From Pseudobdellovibrionaceae bacterium (GTDB taxonomy: Bacteria > Bdellovibrionota > Bdellovibrionia > Bdellovibrionales > Bdellovibrionaceae), in assembly GCA_019637875.1 (NCBI GenBank), contig JAHBUW010000009.1:117183-181182 (forward strand): a stretch of 64,000 nucleotides of DNA, written 5' to 3'. Made by a program: the position numbers and the translations under genes. The notes under the pieces were generated by a model, which saw only the letters and a program-made list of their open reading frames with translations, made no database searches and had not been told where the DNA came from. Positions 16,380 to 25,621 of the stretch are shown in pieces. Position 1 is the stretch's first letter; every line of letters begins with the position of its first letter.

Positions 16380-17746
16380 TGCGCGAAATTCAAAAGCACT
16401 TCCGCGACTATGCCGATCGCTTGTTCGCGGGTCTCGGCGTCGACGAAAATCTGATCTTGCAACTGAAGGGCGAGGACAGCCTGTTTTTGCGCTGGAACCG
16501 CGCGAAGGTGCGCCAAAGCACGCAGGTCCGCCAATTCGAAGTGAACTGGACTTATCAATGGGACGGACGCCAGCTCGAACTTTCCGAGCAGCTGACTCTC
16601 GATCTGGAGCAAGATGCGAAACGGGGTCTGGCGCAGCTCGCGCGCTTGAAAATGCAAGCCGCAGGCCTTGAGAAATCCCATCAGCTCGCCCCGCTTTCGC
16701 CGGCGGAAACCTCGGTGCGCGTCGGTGAACTGCCCGCGCGCGATCCCGCAAAAATCGCGCGACAAATTGAACAGGCGTCCCAAGATCTGGACCTGATCGG
16801 CTTTTGGTGTTCGGGGCCCATGGTTCGCGGGGTCGCGCATTCGAAGGGACTTTTTCTATTCGAGGCGCGCGACGCCTTCTTTTTCGACTACTCGATCTTC
16901 ACCGTCAGCGACGCGGGCGAAAACAAAGCCGTGAAGGGCTTCTTCAGCGAAGCCCAGTGGGACGAGGACGGCTGGGCCACCCGTTGGGGTCAGCAGATCC
17001 TTCGGCAAAAGGAAGACCTCGCGCTACTGCGTCGCCCGAGCCGCAAGCTCGCGTCCGGAAAGTACCGCGTCTACCTCGCGCCGAGCGCGATGTCCTCGAT
17101 GATGGAAACCATGAAAAGCGAGAGCTTCAGCTTCCTGGCCTACAAACACGGCCGCTCGCTGCTCAAAGACTTCGTGGATGGGATGCGCCGGTTCTCGCCC
17201 CGCTTCAGCGTGACCGAAGACTTCGAACTCGGCTTCGCGCCGCGCTTCAACCGCTTGGGTGAAATCGCGCCCGCGCAGATCCCGCTCATCAGCGAAGGTC
17301 ATTACCGGAACTCGCTCGTGTCGGGAAAGACCGCGCGCGAATATGGCGTCGCCTCAAACGGCGGCGAAGACTCGGGTTGGGAAACCGAAGCGCCGCGCAG
17401 TTACCAGATCGCCGCGGGCGAACTGCCCAGCGACCAAGCACTGGCCGAGCTCGGCACCGGCGTCTGGATCAACGAAACTCACTACACAAACTTTAGTGAT
17501 CTTAAGACCGCCCGGATCACGGGCATGACTCGCTACGCCTGTTTTTGGGTCGAGAACGGCCGCATCGTCGAGCCGATCCAGGACATGCGCTTCGACGTCA
17601 GTCTTTTTGACCTCTTCGGTGAAGATCTGGTGGCGCTGACGAAAGAGCGCAAAGATTTTCTAGACGTGGGGACCTACCACTTGCGTGTGTGGGCCGGCAG
17701 TCGTTTGCCCGGGGTTTTGGCGCAGAACTTCAACTTCACTCTGTAG
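16379..17746 (+). CDS. pmbA: TldE/PmbA-type partner protein
   Basis: A 455-residue TldD/PmbA-family protein lacking the HExxxH zinc motif, as expected for the non-catalytic TldE partner. Recognisable family stretches include the N-terminal HFRDYADRLFAGLGVDENLILQL part, the central GVAHSKGLFLFEARDAFFFDYSIF region and the C-terminal YACFWVENGRIVEPIQDMRFD segment that shapes the peptide tunnel. The frame is open upstream, but the ATG at 16379 inside TGATG is preferred because it couples to tldD and begins the conserved domain. It pairs with TldD to form the active heterodimer. Confidence 0.9.
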   Translation: MREIQKHFRDYADRLFAGLGVDENLILQLKGEDSLFLRWNRAKVRQSTQVRQFEVNWTYQWDGRQLELSEQLTLDLEQDAKRGLAQLARLKMQAAGLEKSHQLAPLSPAETSVRVGELPARDPAKIARQIEQASQDLDLIGFWCSGPMVRGVAHSKGLFLFEARDAFFFDYSIFTVSDAGENKAVKGFFSEAQWDEDGWATRWGQQILRQKEDLALLRRPSRKLASGKYRVYLAPSAMSSMMETMKSESFSFLAYKHGRSLLKDFVDGMRRFSPRFSVTEDFELGFAPRFNRLGEIAPAQIPLISEGHYRNSLVSGKTAREYGVASNGGEDSGWETEAPRSYQIAAGELPSDQALAELGTGVWINETHYTNFSDLKTARITGMTRYACFWVENGRIVEPIQDMRFDVSLFDLFGEDLVALTKERKDFLDVGTYHLRVWAGSRLPGVLAQNFNFTL

Positions 17747-17752
17747 CGTGAA

Positions 17753-17771
17753 AGCCGCACGGCGTGCGGCT
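17753..17771 (+). terminator. Hairpin after tldD-tldE
   Basis: AGCCGCAC pairs with GTGCGGCT around GGC just after the TldE stop. There is no T tract, so it is either a factor-dependent terminator or a 3' stabilising stem. Confidence 0.4.
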
Positions 17772-17866
17772 CGAGTCGAAGCTCCAACCAGTCCCGTCAA
17801 TTGGCTTTTGAACTAGTCACGCGAGCGTGAGTCTGGTATTCGGGGCCCATCTGCCGGAGGTTATCC

Positions 17867-18247
17867 ATGGCTTACCACTTGAATCTCAACAAACTGATCA
17901 AAGACCTGCGTGGACCCAAGGGTCTCGCCGCGCTGACCGAAGAGGTCGGCAAAATGAAAAACGAAGTCGAGCGCCTCGCGAACAGCGTGCAGCCGACCGC
18001 GCAAAAACGCCTGAAAGAAATTCAGGTGCGTTTGAACGGCCTGAAATCCAACTGGGACAAACGCCAAGCGACCTTCAACAAAGAGGTCGAAAAGACCCTG
18101 ACCCAACTGAAAAAGGCCGCCAAAGACGCGGAGTCGCGTCTCGAAGCCGCCGTGGGCCGCAAACCGGCGAAGAAAAAGGCCAAAAAAACCACCAAGAAGG
18201 CCGCCACTTCGAAGAAGAAGGCCACTCGCTCGGTGAAGAAAGCCTAG
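17867..18247 (+). CDS. Histone-H1-like basic protein with coiled-coil N-terminal part
   Basis: A 126-residue protein preceded by CCGGAGG. Residues 10-95 are heptad-like and helical (LTEEVGKMKNEVERLANSVQ, LKEIQVRLNGLKSNWDKRQATFNKEVEKTLTQL). From residue 98 the tail is Lys/Ala-rich (KPAKKKAKKTTKKAATSKKK), resembling the C-terminal tail of eukaryotic H1 and of bacterial Hc1-like proteins. Such tails bind and compact DNA without sequence preference. The coiled coil suggests oligomer formation. It is monocistronic, with a strong terminator behind it. Confidence 0.8.
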   Translation: MAYHLNLNKLIKDLRGPKGLAALTEEVGKMKNEVERLANSVQPTAQKRLKEIQVRLNGLKSNWDKRQATFNKEVEKTLTQLKKAAKDAESRLEAAVGRKPAKKKAKKTTKKAATSKKKATRSVKKA

Positions 18248-18292
18248 TCCAACCGACTTCCTTATCCAGAATCTCTGGCTCAGGACGCCATG

Positions 18293-18322
18293 AAGCCCCC
18301 CAATTGAGGGGGCTTTTTTTTT
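18293..18322 (+). terminator. Intrinsic terminator after the H1-like gene
   Basis: AGCCCCC pairs with GGGGGCT around a short AATTG-containing loop and is followed by nine T residues. It separates the H1-like gene from gcvP. Confidence 0.92.
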
Positions 18323-18370
18323 GTGCTAAGGTCCCGGGCCAAATACACCGCCGTCCTCTCAGGAGAGTCC

Positions 18371-21253
18371 ATGGACATTTTTTCCACTGAAACGGAATTC
18401 ACGTCTCGTCATATCGGTCCCTCGGATTTCGAAGCTCAAGAAATGCTGAAGCAGCTGGGTTTCGGAACGCTCGACGAGATGAGCACGAAGGTCATCCCCA
18501 AAGCGATCCGCACCGAACACAAATACCCCGTGCTGGGCGCGGGCCTTTCGGAAGCGGAAACGCTGAAACTCTTGAAGGGCATGATGTCGAAGAACCAGGT
18601 GTACCGCACCTACATCGGCATGGGCTTCCACGACACGCTCACCCCTTCGCCGATTTTGCGTAACGTTTTGGAGTCCCCCGCTTGGTACACGGCCTATACG
18701 CCCTACCAACCCGAAATTTCGCAAGGCCGTCTGGAAGCGCTTTTGAACTTCCAAACCCTGATCATGGACATGACCGGCATGGAGATCGCGAACGCGTCGC
18801 TCTTGGATGAGGGCAGCGCTGCCGCCGAAGCCATGGCGATGACCCACGCTCTTTGCAAAAACAAAGCGGTCGACTTCATCGTGTCGCCCGGACTTCATCC
18901 CCACGTCATCGAAGTCTTGAAAACTCGCGCCGAACCCCTCGGTTTGAAAATGCACGTCGTTGAACCCGAAGATTTCAAAGGCACGCAACCCCTGTTCGCG
19001 ACCTTCGTGTCTTATCCGACGACCGACGGCGTGATCCGCGATTACAAAAAACTGGCAGACTCGGTCCACGCGGGTGGCGGACTGCTGGTCGCGGATGTGG
19101 ATCTGATGTCGCTTGCGCTGCTGACCCCTCCGGGTGAATGGGGCGCAGACATCGTCATCGGCAACTCGCAGCGTTTCGGCGTACCGCTCGGAAACGGCGG
19201 TCCCCACGCGGCCTTCATGGGAACGAAGGACGCTTACAAACGTCTTTTGCCCGGCCGTCTGGTCGGCGTCTCGGTGGACGCTCAAGGTAAACGCGCGCTG
19301 CGCCTGACTTTGCAGACCCGCGAACAACACATCCGTCGCGAAAAGGCGACGTCGAACATCTGCACCGCGCAGGTCCTGCTGGCGAATATGGCGAGCTTCT
19401 ACGCCGTTTACCACGGTCCCGAAGGCGTGAAGCGCATCGCGACCCGCATCCACGGACTGACGCAAGTTCTGGCGGCGGGACTGACGAAGCTGGGCTTCAC
19501 CGCGCCGAAGGGCGATTACTTCGACACTTTGAAAATCGAAACGGCGAAGGCCGATCAGATCTTCCAAGCGGCGGCGGCACTGAAAATCAACTTCCGCCGG
19601 ATGGGCTCGGAAGGTGTCGGCGTTTCGCTGAACGAAGCGACGACCCTGGGCGACCTGGACGACATCTTCAAGGCTTTCAACGGAGGTCAAACCGCGGGCT
19701 TCACCGCGGCCGAGCTTTCGAATTCGGTGAAGGGCCTGGCCATCGGCGCGGGCTTCCAACGTCAGTCGAAGTATCTGACGCATCCGTCGTTCAACACCTA
19801 CCACTCGGAAGCGGAACTCACTCGCTACATCTACGAACTGCAGGCGAAGGATCTTTCGCTGGTGCACTCGATGATTCCGCTGGGTTCTTGCACCATGAAG
19901 CTGAACGCGGTGACGGAGCTGATGCCCGTGTCGTGGCCCGAAGTCTCGAAGATCCACCCCTTCGCGCCCGTGGCGCAGATGCAGGGTTACCTCGAAATGA
20001 TCCACGATCTGGAACGCAAACTCGTCGACATCACCGGCTTCAGCGCGGTGTCCTTGCAACCCAACTCGGGCGCGCAGGGCGAGTACGCGGGTCTGCTCGT
20101 GATCCGCGCGTACCATATCTCGCGCGGTGAAGAGCACCGGAACATCTGCTTGATCCCGTCCTCGGCACACGGAACCAATCCCGCCTCAGCGGTGATGGCC
20201 GGTATGGACGTCGTGGTCGTCGCCTGCGACGATCAGGGGAACGTCCGCGTCGACGATCTGAAAGCCAAAGCCGAGCAGCACAAAGAGAGACTCTCGTGCC
20301 TGATGATCACCTACCCTTCGACCCACGGCGTGTTCGAAGAGTCGATCATCGACATCTGCAAAATCGTGCACGCGAACGGCGGTCAGGTGTACATGGACGG
20401 CGCGAACTTGAACGCGCTGGTGGGACTGTGCCGTCCCGGCGACTTCGGTCCCGACGTAGCCCACATGAATTTGCACAAGACCTTCGCGATCCCCCACGGT
20501 GGTGGCGGACCCGGCGTGGGACCCATCGGCGTGGGCGCGCATCTGGCGCCCTTCCTGCCCCGGCAGACGATGATGCCCGAAAGCCTCAGCCGGCCGCACG
20601 GTCCCGCCACCGGCATCACCGCGACGACCTCGGCGCCTTGGGGTTCGGCTTCGATCCTGCCGATCTCTTGGAGCTACATCACCATGATGGGCGCGCCCGG
20701 TCTGAAGAAAGCGACTTTGACCGCGATCCTGTCCGCGAACTACATCGCCAAGCGCCTCGAGAAATCCTACCCGATCCTGTACAAGGGCCGCGAAGGTATG
20801 GTCGCGCATGAATGCATCCTGGATCTGCGTCCGCTGAAAAAAACCAGCGGCGTGGACGTGAACGACGTCGCGAAGCGTTTGATGGATTTCGGTTTCCACG
20901 CGCCCACGATGTCGTGGCCCGTGGCGGGCACCTTGATGGTGGAACCCACCGAGTCCGAGTCAAAGGCCGAACTGGATCGCTTCATCGAATCCATGCTGCA
21001 AATTCACGAAGAGGCGCTCTTGATCGAGAACAAAAAAATCGATCCCGAGAACAACCCCCTCAAAAACGCGCCCCATACGGCGCAAATGTTGATGAAAACC
21101 GAGTGGACGATGCCGTACACGCGCGAAGTGGCCGCTTATCCGCTGCCGTGGGTGCGTCGCTCAAAATACTGGCCGCCCGTGGGTCGGGTCGACAACGCGT
21201 TCGGTGATCGCAACATCGTCTGCTCGTGCCCCCCCATGGATGAGTACCAGTAA
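18371..21253 (+). CDS. gcvP: Glycine dehydrogenase (decarboxylating), P-protein of glycine cleavage
   Basis: A 960-residue, single-chain P-protein (same length class as E. coli GcvP, not the split two-subunit form). AGGAGA precedes the ATG at 18371. Both PLP-enzyme halves are present. The N-terminal half contains [20 protein letters not shown]. The C-terminal half holds LGSCTMKLN, the glycine-rich [15 protein letters not shown] loop and the PLP Lys703 in MNLHK. It decarboxylates glycine and passes the aminomethyl group to lipoyl-GcvH. The T and H genes lie about 4.4 kb downstream. The stop overlaps the following glycosyltransferase ATG (TAATG). Confidence 0.97.
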   Translation: MDIFSTETEFTSRHIGPSDFEAQEMLKQLGFGTLDEMSTKVIPKAIRTEHKYPVLGAGLSEAETLKLLKGMMSKNQVYRTYIGMGFHDTLTPSPILRNVLESPAWYTAYTPYQPEISQGRLEALLNFQTLIMDMTGMEIANASLLDEGSAAAEAMAMTHALCKNKAVDFIVSPGLHPHVIEVLKTRAEPLGLKMHVVEPEDFKGTQPLFATFVSYPTTDGVIRDYKKLADSVHAGGGLLVADVDLMSLALLTPPGEWGADIVIGNSQRFGVPLGNGGPHAAFMGTKDAYKRLLPGRLVGVSVDAQGKRALRLTLQTREQHIRREKATSNICTAQVLLANMASFYAVYHGPEGVKRIATRIHGLTQVLAAGLTKLGFTAPKGDYFDTLKIETAKADQIFQAAAALKINFRRMGSEGVGVSLNEATTLGDLDDIFKAFNGGQTAGFTAAELSNSVKGLAIGAGFQRQSKYLTHPSFNTYHSEAELTRYIYELQAKDLSLVHSMIPLGSCTMKLNAVTELMPVSWPEVSKIHPFAPVAQMQGYLEMIHDLERKLVDITGFSAVSLQPNSGAQGEYAGLLVIRAYHISRGEEHRNICLIPSSAHGTNPASAVMAGMDVVVVACDDQGNVRVDDLKAKAEQHKERLSCLMITYPSTHGVFEESIIDICKIVHANGGQVYMDGANLNALVGLCRPGDFGPDVAHMNLHKTFAIPHGGGGPGVGPIGVGAHLAPFLPRQTMMPESLSRPHGPATGITATTSAPWGSASILPISWSYITMMGAPGLKKATLTAILSANYIAKRLEKSYPILYKGREGMVAHECILDLRPLKKTSGVDVNDVAKRLMDFGFHAPTMSWPVAGTLMVEPTESESKAELDRFIESMLQIHEEALLIENKKIDPENNPLKNAPHTAQMLMKTEWTMPYTREVAAYPLPWVRRSKYWPPVGRVDNAFGDRNIVCSCPPMDEYQ

Positions 21254-22239
21254 TGACCGATCGGTCCCCGAAGATTCTTGCCATTCGTTTGGATAAGATC
21301 GGGGACCTCGTCTCGACTTTGCCCGCGGACGCCGCTTTTCCCGAAGGCGCGCGGGTCGTCTGGGTGATCGCGAAGGGTTTGGGATTTCTTCCCGAACACA
21401 GCGAACCCCGCCGCGAGTTCCACGAAATTTCGCTCGATACCGCGGGCCGCACGCGTTTGCGCGAGATCCTGCATGAGGAAAAGCCGGATATGACCGTGCT
21501 TTTCTACGGTCCATGGTGGGCCGCTTACGAAGCGTACCGCGCGGGCGTTCCCGCGCGGGTGGGTCGTCGCTCGCAGTGGTGGAGTTATCTGTTCTTGAAT
21601 CGCGGGCTTCGTCAGTCGCGAAGCGCATCCGAAAAACACGAAGCCCAGTACAACTTCGAGCTCGCGGCCTTCGCGGGTCCGGGGATCGAGGGCGTCGCGC
21701 CTTCACTCAAATTGAAAGCGCCTTTGCTGCGTCAGATCTTCGAGAAGTTCGGGCTTCGCCGCGGCTCTTACGTCGTCGTTCATCCCGGAATGGCCGGCAG
21801 CGCGCTCAACTGGCCGACCAATCATTATGTTGAGCTGATTCGCGGACTGCTCGTGCGTGAGCCGAAGACGCAAGTTCTCGTAACCGGAACGAAGATGGAC
21901 CGCGCCTGGACGGAACCCGTGCTGGCCGCCTTCAAAGGCGAAAGCCGGGTCGTCAACGCCGTCGACGCCGCGAATTTGCGCGAACTTTTGTTCCTGCTCG
22001 AAAACGCCCGCGCGGTGGTGGTGCCCTCGACCGGCGTCGCCCACTTGGCGGCCAGCCTCGGGACGCCGACGCGCGCGATTTATTCGCCCGTCCGCGCGCA
22101 CGCTTCGAAACGTTGGGGGCCTCGCGGCGCGGATGTTCGCGTTTTCGAACCCGCGACGGTCGGCGAAGATCCCGCCCTGATGGCGACCATTCCCGTCGCC
22201 GAGGTCTTGGCCTCGATCCCGTCGGGAACGGACGCATGA
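21253..22239 (+). CDS. Family 9 glycosyltransferase (heptosyltransferase-like)
   Basis: A 328-residue GT9-like protein. The N-terminal half starts with ILAIRLDKIGDLVSTLP, matching the heptosyltransferase opening pattern RxDxIGD. The C-terminal half has VVVHPGMAGSALNWPTNHYVELIRGL, LVTGTKMD, and the donor-site stretch VVVPSTGVAHLAASLGTPTRAIYSP (the S/T-G-x-x-H-L-A-A motif of ADP-heptose transferases). It probably adds a sugar to the LPS inner core at the cytoplasmic face of the inner membrane. It is translationally coupled to gcvP through a one-base overlap (TAATG at 21251-21255), an unusual pairing. Confidence 0.88.
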   Translation: MTDRSPKILAIRLDKIGDLVSTLPADAAFPEGARVVWVIAKGLGFLPEHSEPRREFHEISLDTAGRTRLREILHEEKPDMTVLFYGPWWAAYEAYRAGVPARVGRRSQWWSYLFLNRGLRQSRSASEKHEAQYNFELAAFAGPGIEGVAPSLKLKAPLLRQIFEKFGLRRGSYVVVHPGMAGSALNWPTNHYVELIRGLLVREPKTQVLVTGTKMDRAWTEPVLAAFKGESRVVNAVDAANLRELLFLLENARAVVVPSTGVAHLAASLGTPTRAIYSPVRAHASKRWGPRGADVRVFEPATVGEDPALMATIPVAEVLASIPSGTDA

Positions 22240-23270
22240 TGAACTCGGCCGAATTTTACGCGCGCATCGCGGACGTCCTCCGCGAGGACTTCGGCGTCGA
22301 TCTGAATCGGGAAGCCGATCAGCGCGCGCTGGCCTCGGACATCCTGAAGATGTCGGACTTCTACGCGAACGAACCCGAGGGCATGACCCCGTGGTTCGAA
22401 CCTTGGTGCCAAAGGGCGCAGCTCGCCTACTTTCTTCCCTTGAACGTCTTGCGCCTTCGCCGCGTGATCCGCGAAGGCCTGCGCGTGGGCTTTTTCAACG
22501 GCATCCGCTCGAGCGTCGATTTCGGTGCGGGGTTGGGCGCGCTGGATTTCGCCGGGCAATTGGAAAATCCACTGCAAAATCCGTCTTGGCGACGTCCCCA
22601 CGAAATCGAAATCTCACCGGTCGCGCAGAAAATCCGCGCGCGCCTTGCGCCCGCCTACGAGACCTCCATCGAAGGCCCCGAACGCGAGATGGACCTGTTC
22701 ATGTCGTCCTACGCGTTGACGGAGCTGATCGAGCTCGATGCCGCCGAGTTTTTGGAGCGCTCCCCAAATCTTCTGATCATCGAGCCCTCCACCCGCGATG
22801 ACGGCCGCCGCCTCTCCGAATTTCGCGATCGGCTGATCGAGGCCGGCGCGCACGCTTGGGCGCCCTGCACCCACCAGGGGCGCTGCCCACTCATTTTGAA
22901 CAGCGCGACCGACTGGTGCCATGACCGAGTTTTAATCGAAGGCCCCGAAGACGTGCCCTGGCGCGAAGCTTTGGAGCGCTACATGCCCATCAAAAACCGC
23001 ACGCTCACGATGTCCTACCTCTATATCTCTCTGCGCAAACCGCCGGAACTCACGGGCTATGCCCGCCTGACCGGGGACGCCCTCGTGGAAAAGGGGAAAA
23101 CCCGTCAGCTTTTCTGTCGGGGCGAAGCTCGTGAATTCCTGGCGTGGATGCACCGTCATGGGGAGCCGGAGCTCCATCCCCGCGGCGAACTCGTGCGCAT
23201 CCCCCCGGGAGAACAAAAATCGAACGAGCTGCGAATCCAGGGGAACCTCCAAATTTTTCAAAAGGGGTGA
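22236..23270 (+). CDS. Rsm22-like ribosomal small-subunit methyltransferase-like protein
   Basis: A 344-residue protein with a class I methyltransferase glycine motif (VDFGAGLGALDF), followed by the acidic region DLFMSSYALTEL. The Rsm22/METTL17-type Cys motif is APCTHQGRCPL and then DWCH; another Cys lies in RQLFCRGE. In mitochondria and bacteria this family acts in ribosomal small-subunit assembly and can bind an iron-sulfur cluster through such cysteines. Two adjacent ATG codons (22236, 22239) overlap the stop of the upstream gene (ATGATGA), so it is coupled to it. The function in bacteria is poorly defined. Confidence 0.8.
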   Translation: MMNSAEFYARIADVLREDFGVDLNREADQRALASDILKMSDFYANEPEGMTPWFEPWCQRAQLAYFLPLNVLRLRRVIREGLRVGFFNGIRSSVDFGAGLGALDFAGQLENPLQNPSWRRPHEIEISPVAQKIRARLAPAYETSIEGPEREMDLFMSSYALTELIELDAAEFLERSPNLLIIEPSTRDDGRRLSEFRDRLIEAGAHAWAPCTHQGRCPLILNSATDWCHDRVLIEGPEDVPWREALERYMPIKNRTLTMSYLYISLRKPPELTGYARLTGDALVEKGKTRQLFCRGEAREFLAWMHRHGEPELHPRGELVRIPPGEQKSNELRIQGNLQIFQKG

Positions 23271-23507
23271 CGGGGATCGTCACTTCAACCTATTGAAACC
23301 ACTGACGTTTTTCGTCATGCCTTTCCACGCTTTCGCTCAAATCTCAGTCACACCCTTTCCTTCTTTTAGGGTCACCTCACGGACCCCCTCGTAAATTCGT
23401 TCTCAACCTCCAAAACACTCGGCGCGGAACTTGGACATGTTCCCGATCGAACGGCGTCGTCGTTGGGACGGTGACCACAATTTTGAACGACATTTTTGGA
23501 GGACAGA

Positions 23508-24134
23508 ATGAAAACGACTTTCTCGATGCTGGGCCGCCTGGGAGCCGCTCTCGCACTTGTGACCACGATGGTTGTCTCGGCCGCACACGCCAACGACAAT
23601 AACGACTTCAGCCACTTGGACCCGAAGGGACTCGTTCCCAATCGCGCGCTCAGCCAAGCGGTCGCCTACTTGAAGAAGAACCGCAACGACTTTTCGAACC
23701 AACGTTATATGACGATCATCGACTTCACGAAGCCGGCGATGTCGAAACGTTTGTTCCTGATCGACTTGAACTCCGGTTCGGTCGAAGCACGGAATACGAC
23801 TCATGGTTCGGGTTCGGATCCGAAACGTACCGGTTACGCGCGCATCTTCAGCAATAAGAATGGATCGAATGCGTCCTCGCTCGGTTTCTACCGCACCCTC
23901 GAAACTTACCATTCGACGAAATTCAAAGGGACCGCACTGCGCCTGCAGGGTCTGTCTTCGACGAATTCGAACGCGCACGCGCGGGCGATCGTCATGCACC
24001 CCGCTTGGTACGTGACGGAAGGTTCGAACGTCGGTCGCAGCCAAGGCTGCCCCGCGCTGGATCCCCGCTTCTCGGCGGCGGTCATCGGCAAAATCAAAAA
24101 CGGTTCGCTGCTTTACATTTGGAATGGTCAATAA
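23508..24134 (+). CDS. Murein L,D-transpeptidase catalytic-domain protein (YkuD_2 type), copy 1
   Basis: A 208-residue protein with a strong TGGAGGA ribosome binding site and a signal peptide (LGAALALVTTMVVSAAHA). The catalytic pattern is visible: His164 in IVMHPAWYV and nucleophile Cys181 in GRSQGCPALD. Enzymes of this type cross-link or edit peptidoglycan stem peptides in the periplasm, and Bdellovibrio-type predators carry many of them. A paralogue lies directly downstream with the same layout. The signal lacks a lipobox, so the protein is free in the periplasm or secreted. The upstream 237 bases hold no other gene. Confidence 0.9.
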   Translation: MKTTFSMLGRLGAALALVTTMVVSAAHANDNNDFSHLDPKGLVPNRALSQAVAYLKKNRNDFSNQRYMTIIDFTKPAMSKRLFLIDLNSGSVEARNTTHGSGSDPKRTGYARIFSNKNGSNASSLGFYRTLETYHSTKFKGTALRLQGLSSTNSNAHARAIVMHPAWYVTEGSNVGRSQGCPALDPRFSAAVIGKIKNGSLLYIWNGQ

Positions 24135-24218
24135 GGTTTGATGGTCAATAGTCTCCTGATTTTTTGGCAGGGCTTCCCCCTGACTTGAAAAGGCTATGGG
24201 TTCTTGGGGTTTTCGTTC

Positions 24219-24253
24219 GACCCCGTCGCGTGACCAGGCGGCGGGGTCTTTTT
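24219..24253 (+). terminator. Intrinsic terminator between the two L,D-transpeptidase genes
   Basis: GACCCCGTCGC pairs with GCGGCGGGGTC (one G-T wobble) around GTGACCAG and is followed by five T residues. The two paralogues therefore have separate transcripts or are joined only by read-through. Confidence 0.82.
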
Positions 24254-24407
24254 CGTTCAATGCACGTCACGGCTTCGCCGTCGACGCACCCTTACCGGAG
24301 TTTGGATTCTCAGTTTGATCCATTCATAAGTCCGGTTTTCCAGTCTTAGGTTACGCGTTTGTCGAGCGATGCGGGCCCTCTCCGAAACGCCCTTCGGAGG
24401 AACTCCC

Positions 24408-25004
24408 ATGGCATTTCTACGCAAGGTCCTGCTCGCCGTTTTCGTCTTCGGCTTCGCTTTCTCGGTGGCCAACGCGAAAGACTATTCGCACCTCGATCCG
24501 GGCAAAGTCGTTCCCGCACGGGCGCTCAGCCAGGCCGTCGCTTACCTGAAAAAGTACGGCTCGGGTTTCAACAACGACGATTACATGGTCGTCATCGACT
24601 ACCGCCAGCACTCCTCGAAAAAACGTTTCTACCTGGTCAACCTGCGCACCGGCGGCGTCGAACGTTACGTGACCGCCCACGGTTCGGGTTCGGATCGCAA
24701 CAACGACGGCTACGCCGACAAGTTCTCGAACGCGAGCGGCTCGAACGCGACTTCGGTGGGATTTTTCCGCACGATGGGAACTTATTCGGGGAAGTGGGGC
24801 TACTCACTGCGCCTGCAGGGACTGTCGTCGACGAACTCGAACGCTTACTCACGCGCGATCGTGATTCATGGCGCGAGCTACGTTTCGCAAAATGGACACG
24901 CCGGTCGCAGCTGGGGTTGCCCGGCGCTGGATCTGAACGTCAGCGCCAGCGTGATCACCCGGATCAAGAACGGCGCGCTGATTTATGCTTGGTCGGGGCA
25001 GTAG
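24408..25004 (+). CDS. Murein L,D-transpeptidase catalytic-domain protein (YkuD_2 type), copy 2
   Basis: A 198-residue paralogue of the preceding enzyme with its own CGGAGGA site. The signal peptide is VLLAVFVFGFAFSVANA. The catalytic residues are His154 in IVIHGASYV and Cys171 in GRSWGCPALD. The two copies share long identical stretches (LRLQGLSSTNSN, RALSQAVAYLKK, HGSGSD), so the pair arose by tandem duplication. Differences cluster in the middle (the FTKPAMSKR part versus YRQHSSKKR), perhaps altering the substrate. It is expected in the periplasm, acting on peptidoglycan. Confidence 0.9.
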   Translation: MAFLRKVLLAVFVFGFAFSVANAKDYSHLDPGKVVPARALSQAVAYLKKYGSGFNNDDYMVVIDYRQHSSKKRFYLVNLRTGGVERYVTAHGSGSDRNNDGYADKFSNASGSNATSVGFFRTMGTYSGKWGYSLRLQGLSSTNSNAYSRAIVIHGASYVSQNGHAGRSWGCPALDLNVSASVITRIKNGALIYAWSGQ

Positions 25005-25045
25005 CTCCGAACACATGACGGGGCAATAGCCCCGACTTGCCCCCC

Positions 25046-25465
25046 CTATTTGACTTTGGAGCGCAGGATCGCGTCCGCCGACCAGCGGCCGGGACCGGCC
25101 AGCAAGAAGAACACCGCCGCGGCGAGATACACTCCCGCGAGCTCCCAGCCCCCGACGAAACCGTCCCCCTTCTGCACGTGCACGTAAACCGCGACCGCCA
25201 TGGTGATCGCCATCCCCAGCATCGAAAGCGGAATCAGCAGACCGATCACCAACGCCAAGCCTCCGCCGAACTCCGAAAGCGCCGCGAGCGCTTGGAAAAT
25301 CTCGGGAACCGCGGCGTCCGGCCCCATCCAGCCGAAGGGGTTCATGATCTTCTTGTAGCCATGAGCCATCATCGCGACGCCGACGAACACCCGCAGCAGC
25401 AGAAAGGCGAGCGAGACTTTGCGGGACTCCCCGGCATTCGTGGCACTGAACAGAACTTTCAACAT
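25046..25465 (-). CDS. DoxX-family membrane protein
   Basis: A 139-residue protein with four predicted membrane helices (SLAFLLLRVFVGVAMMAHGY, LSEFGGGLALVIGLLIPLS, MLGMAITMAVAVYVHV and AGVYLAAAVFFLLAG). The first helix carries the DoxX-type Arg (LLRVFVGVAMMAHG) and the loop has the family pattern around EFGGGLALVIGLL. GGAGG precedes the ATG at 25465; the upstream open frame is ignored. DoxX proteins are small inner-membrane proteins linked to redox or thiosulfate metabolism, but the exact role here is not inferable. It is encoded alone on the minus strand between the transpeptidases and gcvT. Confidence 0.87.
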   Translation of the reverse strand: MLKVLFSATNAGESRKVSLAFLLLRVFVGVAMMAHGYKKIMNPFGWMGPDAAVPEIFQALAALSEFGGGLALVIGLLIPLSMLGMAITMAVAVYVHVQKGDGFVGGWELAGVYLAAAVFFLLAGPGRWSADAILRSKVK

Positions 25466-25563
25466 TGAGATCCTCCAAGTGAAAATGTCGACCCGCGAGA
25501 AGCCCCGCCAGGCCCTCTCACGATAACCGCAAGCCCCCGTCCCGCCAAGCAAACCCGGCGAGA

Positions 25564-25592
25564 TTGACATTCAACACGCGCCCATGTTGAAC
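25564..25592 (+). promoter_or_regulatory. Possible promoter of gcvT-gcvH
   Basis: A perfect TTGACA at 25564 is followed, 17 bases later, by TTGAAC, a poor -10 match, about 30 bases before the gcvT start. The -35 match and spacing are good, but the -10 is weak. No glycine riboswitch pattern was found in this leader. Confidence 0.3.
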
Positions 25593-25621
25593 AAGACATC
25601 CCCTGAATTCCGGAGGTCCCT

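Noticed and set aside
18359..20170. A 603-codon minus-strand frame opposite gcvP
   Set aside because: High GC leaves few stops on the opposite strand; the composition is that of a shadow frame and gcvP is certain.
25466..25621. Possible glycine riboswitch ahead of gcvT
   Set aside because: No tandem aptamer-like pattern is present; the leader is only 156 bases and shared with a divergent gene.
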